64,000 nucleotides of DNA from Klebsiella michiganensis (GCA_000963575.1 CP011077.1:1240001-1304000), one strand, 5' to 3'; shown: positions 8,164 to 17,302, counted from the first letter of the stretch. The notes: generated by a model from the sequence alone, not told the origin. A program made the numbers and translations.

Positions 8164-10212
8164 TTAGACCAGACCGAACACGGTCAGGATAACGTCAATC
8201 ACTTTGATACCAATAAACGGCACGACGATACCGCCCAGGCCATAGATCCACAGATTGCGACGCAGCATCGCGGCAGCGCTCAGCGGCTTATAGCTAATGC
8301 CTTTTAGCGCCAGCGGGATGAGGCAGATGATGATCAGCGCATTGAAGATCACCGCGCTCAGAATGGCCGAGGCAGGGGAGTGCAGGTGCATCACGTTCAG
8401 CGCATTAAGCTGTGGATAGGTCACTGCAAACGCCGCCGGGATAATGGCGAAGTATTTCGCCACGTCGTTAGCGATACTGAAGGTAGTCAGCGACCCGCGG
8501 GTCATCAGCATTTGCTTCCCGATGTGAACCACTTCAATCAGCTTGGTCGGGTTAGAGTCCAGGTCAACCATGTTGCCGGCTTCTTTCGCCGCCTGAGTCC
8601 CGGAGTTCATCGCTACCGCCACGTCCGCCTGTGCCAGCGCCGGGGCGTCGTTGGTGCCGTCGCCGGTCATGGCTACCAGACGGCCTTCGGCCTGATACTG
8701 GCGAATCAGCGCCAGTTTGGCTTCCGGCGTGGCTTCTGAAAGGAAGTCATCCACCCCGGCTTCAGCGGCAATCGCCGCGGCGGTCAGGCGGTTATCCCCG
8801 GTAATCATCACCGTTTTGATGCCCATCTGGCGCAGCTGTGCAAAGCGCTCTTTAATGCCGCCCTTAACGATGTCTTTGAGTGCGATCACGCCCAGGACGT
8901 TAGCGCCTTCGGCCACCACCAGCGGCGTACCGCCCTGGCGAGCCACACCTTCAACCAGGGTGTCTACCTGCGTCGGGAAATGACCGTTGTTCACCTCTAC
9001 GTGGCGACGGATGGCATCCACGGAACCTTTACGGATCATGCGGTCCTGAATGTTGATGCCGCTCATACGAGTTTGCGCGGTAAACGGCACAAACGTTGCC
9101 TGCAGGTTCTGCACGTCGCGCTCACGCAGATTAAAGCGCTGTTTTGCCAGCACCACGATGCTGCGGCCTTCTGGGGTTTCATCCGCCAGCGAGGCCAGTT
9201 GCGCGGCATCGGCCAGCTCTTTTTCATCCACCCCAGGGGCAGGGAGGAAGGCCGAAGCCTGGCGGTTACCGAGCGTGATGGTGCCGGTTTTATCCAGCAG
9301 CAGGACATCGATATCCCCGGCGGCTTCTACCGCCCGACCGCTGGTGGCGATAACGTTCGCGCCCAGCATGCGGCTCATCCCGGCCACGCCGATGGCGGAA
9401 AGCAGGCCGCCGATGGTGGTTGGGATCAGGCAGACCAGCAGGGCTACCAGCACGGTTACGCTAGCCGCCTGGCCGCCGTAGGCAGAGAACGGCCACAGGG
9501 TCGCGGTCGCCAGCAGCAGGACAATCGTCAGCGCCACCAGCAGGATAGTCAGGGCGATTTCGTTCGGCGTTTTACGACGCTGGGCGCTTTCCACCATGGC
9601 AATCATGCGGTCGAGGAAGGTTTCTCCCGGGTTAACGCTGCACTGGATGACCAGCCAGTCGGACAGGATGCGTGTCCCGCCGGTTACCGAGGCAAAGTCG
9701 CCGCCGGATTCACGGATAACCGGGGCGGACTCCCCGGTGATGGCGCTTTCATCCACCGACGCGCCGCCTTCGAGGACTTCGCCATCGCACGGGATGATAT
9801 CCCCGGCTTCAACCAGTACGACATCGCCTTTACGTAGATCGGCGGCCGGAATATGGTCCACCTGAGCATCGTGCTGCGGGCTGCGCAGTTTGCGCGCCCA
9901 GCTGGTTTTTTTCACCCCTTTCAGGCTGTTGGCCTGGGCCTTGCTGCGGCCTTCCGCCAGCGCTTCCGCAAAGTTGGCGAACAGCACGGTAAACCACAGC
10001 CACAGGCTGATAGCGAGGGTGAAGAGGGCATCCCCCTGCTGTAAGCCGGTGAACATCGCTATCCCGAGCAGGGTAGTGATAATGCTCCCCACCCAGACGA
10101 TAAACATCACCGGGTTGCGCCACTGCACCTGCGGGGCGAGCTTTTTAAAAGAATCAATTAGCGCCTGACGGATCAGACCAGGTTCAAACAGCGCCTGTTG
10201 CTTGCGACTCAT
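8164..10212 (-). CDS. kdpB: K+-transporting P-type ATPase subunit KdpB
   Basis: 682 residues, the same as E. coli when started at 10212 (MSRKQQALFEP). An in-frame upstream Met at 10257 lies inside the end of kdpA and is not preferred. This is the catalytic P-type ATPase subunit. The phosphorylated Asp307 lies in DKTGTITLGN, the phosphatase-loop motif is TGESAPVIRE, and the hinge TGDGTNDAPALAQADV and nucleotide-binding KGSVDAIRRH are present. ATP hydrolysis drives K+ delivered through KdpA into the cytoplasm. It starts 13 bp behind kdpA and ends 12 bp before kdpC. Confidence 0.97.
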   Translation of the reverse strand: MSRKQQALFEPGLIRQALIDSFKKLAPQVQWRNPVMFIVWVGSIITTLLGIAMFTGLQQGDALFTLAISLWLWFTVLFANFAEALAEGRSKAQANSLKGVKKTSWARKLRSPQHDAQVDHIPAADLRKGDVVLVEAGDIIPCDGEVLEGGASVDESAITGESAPVIRESGGDFASVTGGTRILSDWLVIQCSVNPGETFLDRMIAMVESAQRRKTPNEIALTILLVALTIVLLLATATLWPFSAYGGQAASVTVLVALLVCLIPTTIGGLLSAIGVAGMSRMLGANVIATSGRAVEAAGDIDVLLLDKTGTITLGNRQASAFLPAPGVDEKELADAAQLASLADETPEGRSIVVLAKQRFNLRERDVQNLQATFVPFTAQTRMSGINIQDRMIRKGSVDAIRRHVEVNNGHFPTQVDTLVEGVARQGGTPLVVAEGANVLGVIALKDIVKGGIKERFAQLRQMGIKTVMITGDNRLTAAAIAAEAGVDDFLSEATPEAKLALIRQYQAEGRLVAMTGDGTNDAPALAQADVAVAMNSGTQAAKEAGNMVDLDSNPTKLIEVVHIGKQMLMTRGSLTTFSIANDVAKYFAIIPAAFAVTYPQLNALNVMHLHSPASAILSAVIFNALIIICLIPLALKGISYKPLSAAAMLRRNLWIYGLGGIVVPFIGIKVIDVILTVFGLV

Positions 10213-10225
10213 GGAAGCCTCGTAA

Positions 10226-11911
10226 TCAGAAATTAACCAGAGAAAGGTGTTCCGCAACCGGGCCTAAAGCGAGGGCGGGGATAAAGGTCAGGGCGCCAAC
10301 CAGCAGCACTGTCCCAATCAGTAAACCGATAAACAGCGGGCCATGCGTCGGCAGCGTACCGATGCTGACGGCCTGGGATTTTTTCGCGGCCAGGGAGCCG
10401 GCAATCGCCATCACCGGGATAATCACCCCGAAGCGGCCAATCCACATGCACACGGCCAGCAGCATGTTCCAGAACGGCGTGTTGGTGCTCAGGCCTGCGA
10501 AGGCGCTGCCGTTGTTGTTGGCGGCGGAAGACACCGCGTACAGCACTTCGCTGAAGCCGTGAATCCCTGGGTTTGCTATCCCACTGCGGCCCGCCTCCGT
10601 CATCATCGCCAGGGCGGTGCCGAGCAGCACCAGGGCCGGGGTGATAAGAATGGCCAGCGAGGTCATTTTCATTTCCGGCACGTCGATTTTCTTACCCAGG
10701 TATTCCGGGGTACGGCCAATCATCAGCCCGGCGATGAACACCGCCAGCAGCACGAACAGCAGCATGCCGTACAGGCCTGCACCGACGCCGCCGAACACCA
10801 CTTCGCCAATCTGCATCAGCCACATGGGCACCATGCCGCCCAGCGCCGTAAAGGAGTCATGCATGGCGTTGACTGCCCCGCAGGATGCGGCGGTAGTAAT
10901 GACCGCGAACAGGCTGCTGTTCAGAATGCCGAAGCGGCTCTCTTTCCCTTCCATATTGATGCTGCTGTTAGCGCCCAGCTGGGTGAAGTGCGGGTTACCC
11001 TGCAGTTCGGCCCACATCACCACCACCACGCAGACCACGAAGATAATGGTCATCGCCCAAAGCAGCGCGCGCCCCTGACGACGGTCGCCTACGGCTTCAC
11101 CAAAGGCAAAGCAGAGCGCAGCCGGGATCAGGAAGATGGAAATCATCTGCACGAAGTTAGTCAGCGCCGTAGGGTTCTCAAACGGGTGAGAGGAGTTCGC
11201 GTTGAAGAAGCCCCCGCCGTTGGTACCCAGCATTTTTATCGCTTCCTGAGAAGCCACTGGCCCCATTGGCAGCAGGTGCTGAACGCCTTCAATGGTGGTG
11301 TAAGGCTGGTAAGCAGAGAAGTTCTGCAGCGAGCCCTGGCTAATAAAGAACAGCGCCATCACCAGTGAGATCGGCAGCAGGATGTACAGCGTGACGCGGG
11401 TTAAATCGACCCATGCGTTGCCCAGCGTGCTGGTGGAATGGCGAGAGAAACCACGGATCAGCGCAAAGACCACGGCAATACCGGTTGCGGCGGAAACGAA
11501 GTTTTGTACCGTCAGGCCCACCATTTGGCTGAAGTAACTCAACGTGCTTTCGCCGCCGTAAGACTGCCAGTTAGTGTTGGAGACAAAGCTGACGGCAGTG
11601 TTCAGCGCCAGATGCCAGGACAAGCCAGGCAGATGCTGCGGGTTAAGCGGCAGACTGTCCTGGAACAACAGCATCGCAAACAACAGGATCAGCCCGAAAA
11701 CGTTAAACGCCAGAATCGCCATCAGGTAGCGTTTCCAGCCCATTTCTTCGCCCTTGCTGCCCATCATCGACCACAAAAACGGCTCAATGCGGCCCACGAT
11801 CGGCAGCGGTTCGCCATCGATCAGTCGTGCCAGCACGGTTCCCAGCGGTTTCGCAAGGACAAAGAGCACCAGCAGAAAGCTGGCGATCAGTAAAAATCCG
11901 GACGCAGCCAT
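10226..11911 (-). CDS. kdpA: K+-transporting ATPase subunit KdpA
   Basis: 561 residues (557 in E. coli), an integral membrane protein of the superfamily of K+ transporters with about ten membrane segments. Selectivity-filter-like Gly-rich loops are visible, including TNGGGFFNANSSHPFENP and SAANNNGSAFAGL. It selects K+ with micromolar affinity and passes it by an intersubunit tunnel to KdpB. The ATG overlaps the kdpF stop by one base (TAATG), implying coupling. kdpB begins 13 bp after its stop. Confidence 0.96.
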   Translation of the reverse strand: MAASGFLLIASFLLVLFVLAKPLGTVLARLIDGEPLPIVGRIEPFLWSMMGSKGEEMGWKRYLMAILAFNVFGLILLFAMLLFQDSLPLNPQHLPGLSWHLALNTAVSFVSNTNWQSYGGESTLSYFSQMVGLTVQNFVSAATGIAVVFALIRGFSRHSTSTLGNAWVDLTRVTLYILLPISLVMALFFISQGSLQNFSAYQPYTTIEGVQHLLPMGPVASQEAIKMLGTNGGGFFNANSSHPFENPTALTNFVQMISIFLIPAALCFAFGEAVGDRRQGRALLWAMTIIFVVCVVVVMWAELQGNPHFTQLGANSSINMEGKESRFGILNSSLFAVITTAASCGAVNAMHDSFTALGGMVPMWLMQIGEVVFGGVGAGLYGMLLFVLLAVFIAGLMIGRTPEYLGKKIDVPEMKMTSLAILITPALVLLGTALAMMTEAGRSGIANPGIHGFSEVLYAVSSAANNNGSAFAGLSTNTPFWNMLLAVCMWIGRFGVIIPVMAIAGSLAAKKSQAVSIGTLPTHGPLFIGLLIGTVLLVGALTFIPALALGPVAEHLSLVNF

Positions 11912-12000
11912 TAAAACGCCTCCGCTTTAATCAGGGCATAAATCAGGTAACCCAACAGCAAGAAGACCAGCACGATGCCGGTTATGACGCCTGCACTCAC
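11911..12000 (-). CDS. kdpF: K+-transporting ATPase small subunit KdpF
   Basis: 29-residue single-span peptide reading MSAGVITGIVLVFLLLGY and ending IYALIKAEAF, differing from E. coli KdpF at only a few positions. The start is GTG at 12000, preceded by a strong GGAGG. The TAA stop shares its last base with the kdpA ATG. KdpF is a lipid-like stabilising subunit of the KdpFABC complex and the first gene of the operon. Confidence 0.93.
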   Translation of the reverse strand: MSAGVITGIVLVFLLLGYLIYALIKAEAF

Positions 12001-12084
12001 AATCCACCTCCAACGGTGCGTTAAGCATTTCGCGGCAGAATAGGATTTCGGGTGAAAAGATGTCGTAAAAGTCCGGGGGCGGGG

Positions 12085-12101
12085 TGTAAAAAAAGTATAA
12101 A
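12085..12101 (-). promoter_or_regulatory. KdpE-binding site of the kdpFABCDE promoter
   Basis: Read on the minus strand, the 17-mer TTTATACTTTTTTTACA is followed by CCCCGCC. This is the same T-rich element that KdpE protects upstream of the E. coli kdp promoter. It sits 85 bp upstream of the kdpF start codon, within a 313-bp gap between kdpF and the divergent ybfA. No other gene is seen in that gap. Confidence 0.85.
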
Positions 12102-12313
12102 AATGGCAAAAGCCATTAGTTAACTAATGGTTAGTATTTATTTAACCATTCTGTAACTTAATTACATGGGAAAAGATAAGCAGCGCACAAAAAAGTGCAA
12201 TTATCTGGTCGGAGGAGTAGTAAACTTTCAAACAATGAGATAGTATTTTGACCAGATAACAAGTTTTGATTTTCCGACATGCGGTGTCGGTCACACATTA
12301 TGAGGAGAAGCCT

Positions 12314-12520
12314 ATGTCTTTATACAAAGAATACCCTGCGCATCAGGTCATCCTGCGTCGCACCTTCGCCGTGGCTGCCGGCGTGCTTGCCCTGCCGGTG
12401 ATGCTGTTCTGGAAAGATCGCGCGCGTTTTTACAGTTACCTGCACCGCGTGTGGTCCAAAACCAGCGACAAGCCGGTGTGGATGGCACAATCCGAAGCTG
12501 GCGCCTTCGACTTTTACTAA
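12314..12520 (+). CDS. ybfA: Small membrane-associated protein YbfA
   Basis: 68 residues, the same length as E. coli YbfA; the segment from LPVMLFWKDRARFYSY to SKTSDKPVWM is almost identical. One hydrophobic stretch (about residues 12-30, RRTFAVAAGVLALPVMLF) suggests a membrane anchor. Molecular function is unknown; in E. coli it neighbours kdp in the same divergent arrangement. The start at 12314 follows TGAGGAG with good spacing; an in-frame ATG 16 codons upstream is not supported by the family. A terminator follows 19 bp after the stop. Confidence 0.9.
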   Translation: MSLYKEYPAHQVILRRTFAVAAGVLALPVMLFWKDRARFYSYLHRVWSKTSDKPVWMAQSEAGAFDFY

Positions 12521-12538
12521 AAGCTGAATCGATTTGAC

Positions 12539-12566
12539 GAAAGCTACCTCCGGGTAGCTTTTTTGT
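12539..12566 (+). terminator. Rho-independent terminator after ybfA
   Basis: Inverted repeat AAAGCTACC / GGGTAGCTT with a 3-base loop followed by a run of six T. It ends the monocistronic ybfA transcript. Confidence 0.87.
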
Positions 12567-12727
12567 TGCCTGCGTCTTGCTACACTTAGTTAACAACTTA
12601 GACGCGGGCAGTTAGCGATGTCACCTAACCTGGCATTGACCTTCTTCTGCTGCCCGGAATAACTTCCAATGTTGAACCACCGCCGAAGCGCAAGGGCGGC
12701 GGTCAGGTAATTAATCCAGGGAGAGTT
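12567..12727. other. ybfA-phr spacer with a GC-rich hairpin
   Basis: About 160 bp containing the phr promoter region. A hairpin ACCGCCG / CGGCGGT (12679-12685 with 12697-12703, 11-base loop) lies 24 bp before the phr start and would be in its mRNA leader. E. coli has ybgA and an Rhs element in this interval; neither is present, and no remnant is visible. Confidence 0.5.
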
Positions 12728-14137
12728 ATGACCACCCATCTGGTCTGGTTTCGCAACGATCTACGTATTCACGATAACTACGCCTTACACGCCGCCTGCC
12801 GTAACCCCGATGCAAAAGTGATCGGGGTGTTTGTTGTGACGCCCGAACAGTGGCGGCAGCATGTGATGGCGCCAAAACAGGCTGAATTTATCTTTGAGCA
12901 TTTACGGGCTCTGGGCCATGCCCTTGCCGGACGTGGGATTGAGCTTCACATCCGGCAGGTCGCGGATTTCGCCGCGTCGGTAAACTGTATAAAAGAGTTT
13001 TGCGCTGAACAAAAAGTCGATGCGCTTTTTTACAACTACCAGTATGAAGTCAACGAACGTGCCCGTGATGCCGCGCTGGAAAAAGCCCTGGAAGTGGACG
13101 TTACCGTGCAGGGATTTGATGACAGCCTGCTCCTTGCACCGGGCAGCGTTACTACCGGCAACCACGAGATGTATAAAGTTTTTACCCCGTTCAGCAAGGC
13201 GTTTATTCGGCGTCTGCAGGAAGGATTGCCGGAATGCGTGCCTGCGCCCAAAGCCCGGGGAGAGTCTCGCTTCAATGAACGCTTTGCGTTCGATATGCCC
13301 CGGGAAGCGTTTGACCATACGATTTTCCCGGTGGGGGAGCAGGAGGCTATCGGCATGCTGCGTAAGTTTTGCCTGCAGCCCGCAGCCGACTACCCGGAGC
13401 AACGGGATTTCCCGGCGACAGAAGGCACCAGCCGGCTGTCGCCTTACCTGGCCACTGGCGTTTTGTCTCCGCGCCAGAGCCTGCACCGCCTGCTAAAAGA
13501 GCACCCCAGGGCGCTGGAGGGTGAGGCCGGGGCAACCTGGCTCAACGAACTCATCTGGCGTGAATTTTACCGCCATCTGATGGTCGCGTACCCGAAGCTT
13601 TGCCGCTACCGGCCGTTTATCGCCTGGACTGATAACGTTCGCTGGAGCGGGAATGAGGCGTGGCTTGAAGCGTGGCAGCAGGGCCAAACCGGCTACCCGA
13701 TTGTTGATGCGGCGATGCGCCAGTTAAACAAAACGGGCTGGATGCATAACCGTTTACGCATGGTGGTGGCAAGCTTCCTGGTGAAGGATTTGCTGATCGA
13801 CTGGCGGCAGGGTGAGCGCTATTTTATGTCGCAGTTGATTGACGGCGATCTGGCTGCGAACAACGGCGGCTGGCAGTGGGCGGCCTCTACGGGCACCGAC
13901 GCGGCGCCTTATTTTCGCATTTTTAACCCGACCACTCAGGGCGAGCGTTTCGACGCCGAAGGGGATTTTATTCGCCACTGGCTGCCCGAGCTGAAAATGG
14001 TGCCCGGGAAGCAGATCCATACGCCGTGGGTCTGGGCCGATAAACAAAAGCAAACGCTGGACTACCCGCGCCCGATTGTCGACCATAAGCAGGCCCGACT
14101 GAATACGCTTGCGGCCTATGAAGCTGCAAGAAAATAA
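12728..14137 (+). CDS. phrB: Deoxyribodipyrimidine photolyase (CPD photolyase)
   Basis: 469 residues (472 in E. coli). It repairs cyclobutane pyrimidine dimers using blue light, with FAD as catalytic cofactor and methenyltetrahydrofolate as antenna. The N-terminal alpha/beta antenna domain (about 1-130) begins THLVWFRNDLRIHDN. The FAD domain carries the signature TGYPIVDAAMRQLNKTGWMHNR (split here only by naming; residues 321-342). The electron-transfer tryptophans Trp306, Trp359 and Trp382 are at E. coli positions. The frame closes 15 bp before ybgI, so a phr-ybgI-pxpBC-nei transcript is possible. E. coli places ybgA directly before phr; here it is absent. Confidence 0.96.
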   Translation: MTTHLVWFRNDLRIHDNYALHAACRNPDAKVIGVFVVTPEQWRQHVMAPKQAEFIFEHLRALGHALAGRGIELHIRQVADFAASVNCIKEFCAEQKVDALFYNYQYEVNERARDAALEKALEVDVTVQGFDDSLLLAPGSVTTGNHEMYKVFTPFSKAFIRRLQEGLPECVPAPKARGESRFNERFAFDMPREAFDHTIFPVGEQEAIGMLRKFCLQPAADYPEQRDFPATEGTSRLSPYLATGVLSPRQSLHRLLKEHPRALEGEAGATWLNELIWREFYRHLMVAYPKLCRYRPFIAWTDNVRWSGNEAWLEAWQQGQTGYPIVDAAMRQLNKTGWMHNRLRMVVASFLVKDLLIDWRQGERYFMSQLIDGDLAANNGGWQWAASTGTDAAPYFRIFNPTTQGERFDAEGDFIRHWLPELKMVPGKQIHTPWVWADKQKQTLDYPRPIVDHKQARLNTLAAYEAARK

Positions 14138-14152
14138 CCGAAGAGAATAACG

Positions 14153-14896
14153 ATGAAAAACAGTGAACTGGAACGCCTGATTAATGACAAGCTGAACAGC
14201 GCGGCAATCAGTGATTACGCCCCGAATGGCCTGCAGGTTGAAGGCCGGGAAGCGATCCGCAAGGTGGTCACCGGCGTAACCGCCAGCCAGGCGCTGCTGG
14301 ACGAGGCCGTGCGCCAGCAGGCCGATGCGGTGATCGTACACCACGGTTATTTTTGGAAAAACGAATCGCCGGTGATCCGAGGTATGAAGCGTAACCGCCT
14401 GAAAACGCTGCTGGCGAACGACATCAACCTTTACGGCTGGCATTTGCCGCTTGATGCCCATCCTCAGTTGGGGAATAACGCCCAACTTGGCGCGCTGCTG
14501 GGGATCGAAACGAAAGGGGAAGTTGAGCCTCTGGTTCCGTGGGGCGAGTTCCCGACACCGCTTTCCGGCGTGGAGCTGGCTTCCTGGATTGAAATGCGCT
14601 TAGGGCGCACGCCGCTGTGGTGTGGCGACACCGGGCCGGATCAGATTCGCCGTGTGGCCTGGTGCACCGGTGGCGGTCAGGGCTTTATTGATAGCGCGGC
14701 GCGCTTTGGTGTGGATGCGTTTATTACCGGTGAGGTTTCCGAGCAGACGATTCATTCCGCCCGGGAACAGGGGCTCCATTTCTACGCCGCGGGCCACCAT
14801 GCCACCGAACGCGGCGGGATTCAGGCGCTCAGCGACTGGCTAAACAGCGAAACCGATCTCGACGTTATCTTTATCGACATTCCAAATCCAGCCTGA
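14153..14896 (+). CDS. ybgI: NIF3/DUF34-family metal-binding protein YbgI
   Basis: 247 residues, identical in length to E. coli YbgI, a toroidal hexamer with a dinuclear metal site. All ligands are at the known positions: His63-His64 in IVHHGYFWKN, His97 and Asp101 in WHLPLDAHPQLG, and His215 and Glu219 in GHHATERGG. Often annotated GTP cyclohydrolase I type 2 homologue; the true activity is unsettled, with a role in metal insertion or metabolite repair proposed for the family. It lies between phr and pxpB with 15- and 13-bp gaps. Confidence 0.93.
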   Translation: MKNSELERLINDKLNSAAISDYAPNGLQVEGREAIRKVVTGVTASQALLDEAVRQQADAVIVHHGYFWKNESPVIRGMKRNRLKTLLANDINLYGWHLPLDAHPQLGNNAQLGALLGIETKGEVEPLVPWGEFPTPLSGVELASWIEMRLGRTPLWCGDTGPDQIRRVAWCTGGGQGFIDSAARFGVDAFITGEVSEQTIHSAREQGLHFYAAGHHATERGGIQALSDWLNSETDLDVIFIDIPNPA

Positions 14897-14909
14897 TACC
14901 GGAGGGCCT

Positions 14910-15566
14910 GTGCAACGAGCTCGCTGTTATTTATTAGGTGAAAAAGCGGTGGTTCTGGAGCTGGAGCCTCCCGTCAGGCTTAACAGCCAGCAGCGCATTT
15001 GGGGGCTGCTGCAGCGCCTGAATGCCTCTGCTGAGGTGAGCGAGGCCATTCCGGGCATGAATAACATCACCGTTGTACTAGAAGATCCTCAGCGGCTGGC
15101 GCTGGATGGCATTGAATGGCTCCAGCGCTGGTGGGAAGAGAGCGAGGCCGTCATACCCGCGCCACGCCGGGTTGATATTCCGGTGGTTTACGGCGGTGAT
15201 ATGGGGCCCGATCTTGATGTGGTGGCTCGCCATAATGGCTTAACCCCTGAGCAGGTGGTCGCCCTGCATTCAGGCGCGGAATACGTGGTCTATTTCCTTG
15301 GCTTTCAGCCAGGGTTTGCCTATCTCGGTGGACTGCCCGAAATCCTCGCCACGCCGCGCCGCGCTGAACCCCGGCTGCAGGTTGCCGCCGGCTCCGTAGG
15401 GATTGGCGGTAGCCAGACCGGCATCTATCCCCTCGCGACGCCGGGGGGCTGGCAAATTATCGGCCAAACTCCGCTCAATTTGTTTACCCCCCACGACCCG
15501 TCACCCACATTATTGTTGCCCGGCGACAGCGTGCGTTTTGTGCCGCAGCAGGGAGGTATATGCTGA
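14910..15566 (+). CDS. pxpB: 5-oxoprolinase subunit PxpB
   Basis: 218 residues (E. coli YbgJ/PxpB 218), KipI-like fold. The start is GTG at 14910 behind GGAGG, matching the family N-terminus QRARCYLLGE. Conserved blocks are EAIPGMNNITV, the FQPGFAYLGGLPE loop, TPRRAEPRL and GSVGIGGSQTGIYPLATPGGW. PxpA, PxpB and PxpC together make the prokaryotic ATP-dependent 5-oxoprolinase that hydrolyses pyroglutamate to glutamate. It overlaps pxpC by 7 bases, so the two are translationally coupled. The third gene, pxpA, is missing from the locus. Confidence 0.93.
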   Translation: MQRARCYLLGEKAVVLELEPPVRLNSQQRIWGLLQRLNASAEVSEAIPGMNNITVVLEDPQRLALDGIEWLQRWWEESEAVIPAPRRVDIPVVYGGDMGPDLDVVARHNGLTPEQVVALHSGAEYVVYFLGFQPGFAYLGGLPEILATPRRAEPRLQVAAGSVGIGGSQTGIYPLATPGGWQIIGQTPLNLFTPHDPSPTLLLPGDSVRFVPQQGGIC

Positions 15567-16492
15567 ATATTATTCGCGCCGGTATACATACCAGCGTGCA
15601 GGATACGGGCCGTGAAGGGCTTCGCCAGCTGGGCGTGAGTCGCTGCGGCGCGCTCGACACGCCCGCCATTTCCGTCGCCAATTTGCTGGTCGGGAATGCG
15701 CCTGGCGCCCCCGCGCTGGAGATCACGCTTGGACAGTGCGTGATTGAGTTCGGGCGTAGCGGCTGGTTTGCGCTTACCGGTGCGGGCTGCCATGCGGAGC
15801 TGGATGGCAAACCCGTGTGGACGGGCTGGCGGCTGCCGGTCAAAAAAGGCCAACGGCTGACGCTGAAAAAACCTGCGCACGGTATGCGTAGCTACCTTGC
15901 GGTCGACGGCGGCCTGGATGTTCCGGAGGTGATGGGGGCTTACAGCACCGATCTTAAAGCCGGAATAGGCGGCCATCAGGGGCGTTTGCTGCGGGATGGT
16001 GACCGTTTAGCCTGGCATAAACCTCAGCGTAAGTTTGAGCGCTCGCGAGGCGTCAAACAATTGCTCTGGGGAAACCGCATTCGCGCTTTAACCGGGCCGG
16101 AATATCAGGAGTTCAGTCCGGAGTCACAGGAGAGTTTCTGGCGGCTGGCGTGGAAAATTAGCCCTCAGAGTAACCGCATGGGCTATCGGCTTCAGGGGCC
16201 GGAGCTGGAGCGAACTACCCAGCGGGAAATGTTGTCCCATGGCCTGCTGCCGGGCGTCATTCAGGTGCCGCACAACGGCCAGCCGATTGTGCTAATGAAC
16301 GATGCCCAGACAACCGGCGGCTACCCTCGCATTGCCTGCGTGATCGAGGCCGATCTTTACCATCTGGCTCAGGTCAGGCTCGGGGAACCCATTCATTTTA
16401 TGCCGTGTACGCTGGCAGAGGCGCTAAAAGCTCGCCGCGAACAGGCGGTTTATCTGGAACAGATCGCCTGGCAACTGGCGCAGGACGCGTAA
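15560..16492 (+). CDS. pxpC: 5-oxoprolinase subunit PxpC
   Basis: 310 residues, carboxyltransferase/KipA-like biotin-dependent fold (E. coli YbgK/PxpC). Landmarks are IRAGIHTSVQDTGREGLRQLGV at the N-terminus (residues 4-25), NLLVGNAPGAPALE, and the C-terminal HGLLPGVIQVPHNGQPIVL with TTGGYPRIACVIEADL. It acts with PxpB in pyroglutamate hydrolysis. The ATG lies inside the last codons of pxpB. In E. coli pxpA (ybgL) follows between this gene and nei; here nei begins only 18 bp after the stop and no pxpA fragment is present. Confidence 0.93.
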   Translation: MLNIIRAGIHTSVQDTGREGLRQLGVSRCGALDTPAISVANLLVGNAPGAPALEITLGQCVIEFGRSGWFALTGAGCHAELDGKPVWTGWRLPVKKGQRLTLKKPAHGMRSYLAVDGGLDVPEVMGAYSTDLKAGIGGHQGRLLRDGDRLAWHKPQRKFERSRGVKQLLWGNRIRALTGPEYQEFSPESQESFWRLAWKISPQSNRMGYRLQGPELERTTQREMLSHGLLPGVIQVPHNGQPIVLMNDAQTTGGYPRIACVIEADLYHLAQVRLGEPIHFMPCTLAEALKARREQAVYLEQIAWQLAQDA

Positions 16493-16510
16493 CATTTCAG
16501 GGAGTTTAGT

Positions 16511-17302
16511 ATGCCGGAAGGACCGGAGATTCGCCGCGCGGCGGACAAACTTGAAGCCGCCGTGGGCGGGGAGCCGTTAACCGAAGCCTGGTTTGCTTTT
16601 GAAGAGCTAAAGCCGTTTGAGGCGATGCTGGTGGGGAAAACCATCGATAGTATCGAAACCCGGGGGAAAGCGATGCTGACGCATTTTTCCAACGGTTTAA
16701 CCTTGTACAGCCATAACCAGCTGTACGGTGTATGGCGAGTCGCTGATGCAGGTAAAATAGCAGAAACGAACCGTGTGCTGCGTGTCAGGCTACAAACGGC
16801 CAAAAAGGCCATTCTGCTTTATAGCGCTTCGGACATCGAAATACTGGATAAAGGTCAGCTTGAGCAACATCCTTTCCTGCAGCGTGTGGGGCCGGATGTT
16901 CTGGACGAGACGCTGACAGTAGATCTGGTCAAAGCGCGCCTGCTGTCGCCGCGTTTCCGCCGTCGCCAGTTCAGTGGATTACTGCTTGACCAGGCTTTTC
17001 TTGCCGGTCTGGGGAATTACCTGCGAGTGGAAATCCTTTGGGAGGCGGAGCTGGCGCCGCAGCACCGCGCGGAGGATTTAAGCGAAGCTCAGGCCGAGCG
17101 TCTGGCGACTGCTTTGCTGGCTATTCCACGGCTTTCTTATCAGACGCGGGGGCAGGGAGACGAGAACAAACACCACGGGGCAGTTTTCAGCTTCAGGGTG
17201 TTTCATCGGGCCGGGGAGCAGTGCGAGCGCTGCGGAGGAATTATTGAAAGAACCAACCTTTCTTCAAGGCCGTTTTATTGGTGTCCTGCCTGTCAGAAAT
17301 AA
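16511..17302 (+). CDS. nei: Endonuclease VIII (DNA glycosylase/AP lyase)
   Basis: 263 residues, the same as E. coli Nei. This base-excision-repair glycosylase removes oxidised pyrimidines and nicks the abasic site by beta,delta-elimination. The N-terminal PEGPEIRRAADKL supplies the catalytic Pro (after Met removal) and Glu. A helix-two-turn-helix region follows (about 125-215, with GLGNYLRVEILW). The C-terminal zinc finger has Cys238, Cys241, Cys258 and Cys261 (C-X2-C-X16-C-X2-C). It is the last gene of the plus-strand group and ends at a terminator shared with gltA. Confidence 0.96.
   Translation: MPEGPEIRRAADKLEAAVGGEPLTEAWFAFEELKPFEAMLVGKTIDSIETRGKAMLTHFSNGLTLYSHNQLYGVWRVADAGKIAETNRVLRVRLQTAKKAILLYSASDIEILDKGQLEQHPFLQRVGPDVLDETLTVDLVKARLLSPRFRRRQFSGLLLDQAFLAGLGNYLRVEILWEAELAPQHRAEDLSEAQAERLATALLAIPRLSYQTRGQGDENKHHGAVFSFRVFHRAGEQCERCGGIIERTNLSSRPFYWCPACQK

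Noticed and set aside
10343..11368. 341-codon open frame on the plus strand
   Set aside because: It is antisense to kdpA; His/Gln-rich shadow composition and no start signal.
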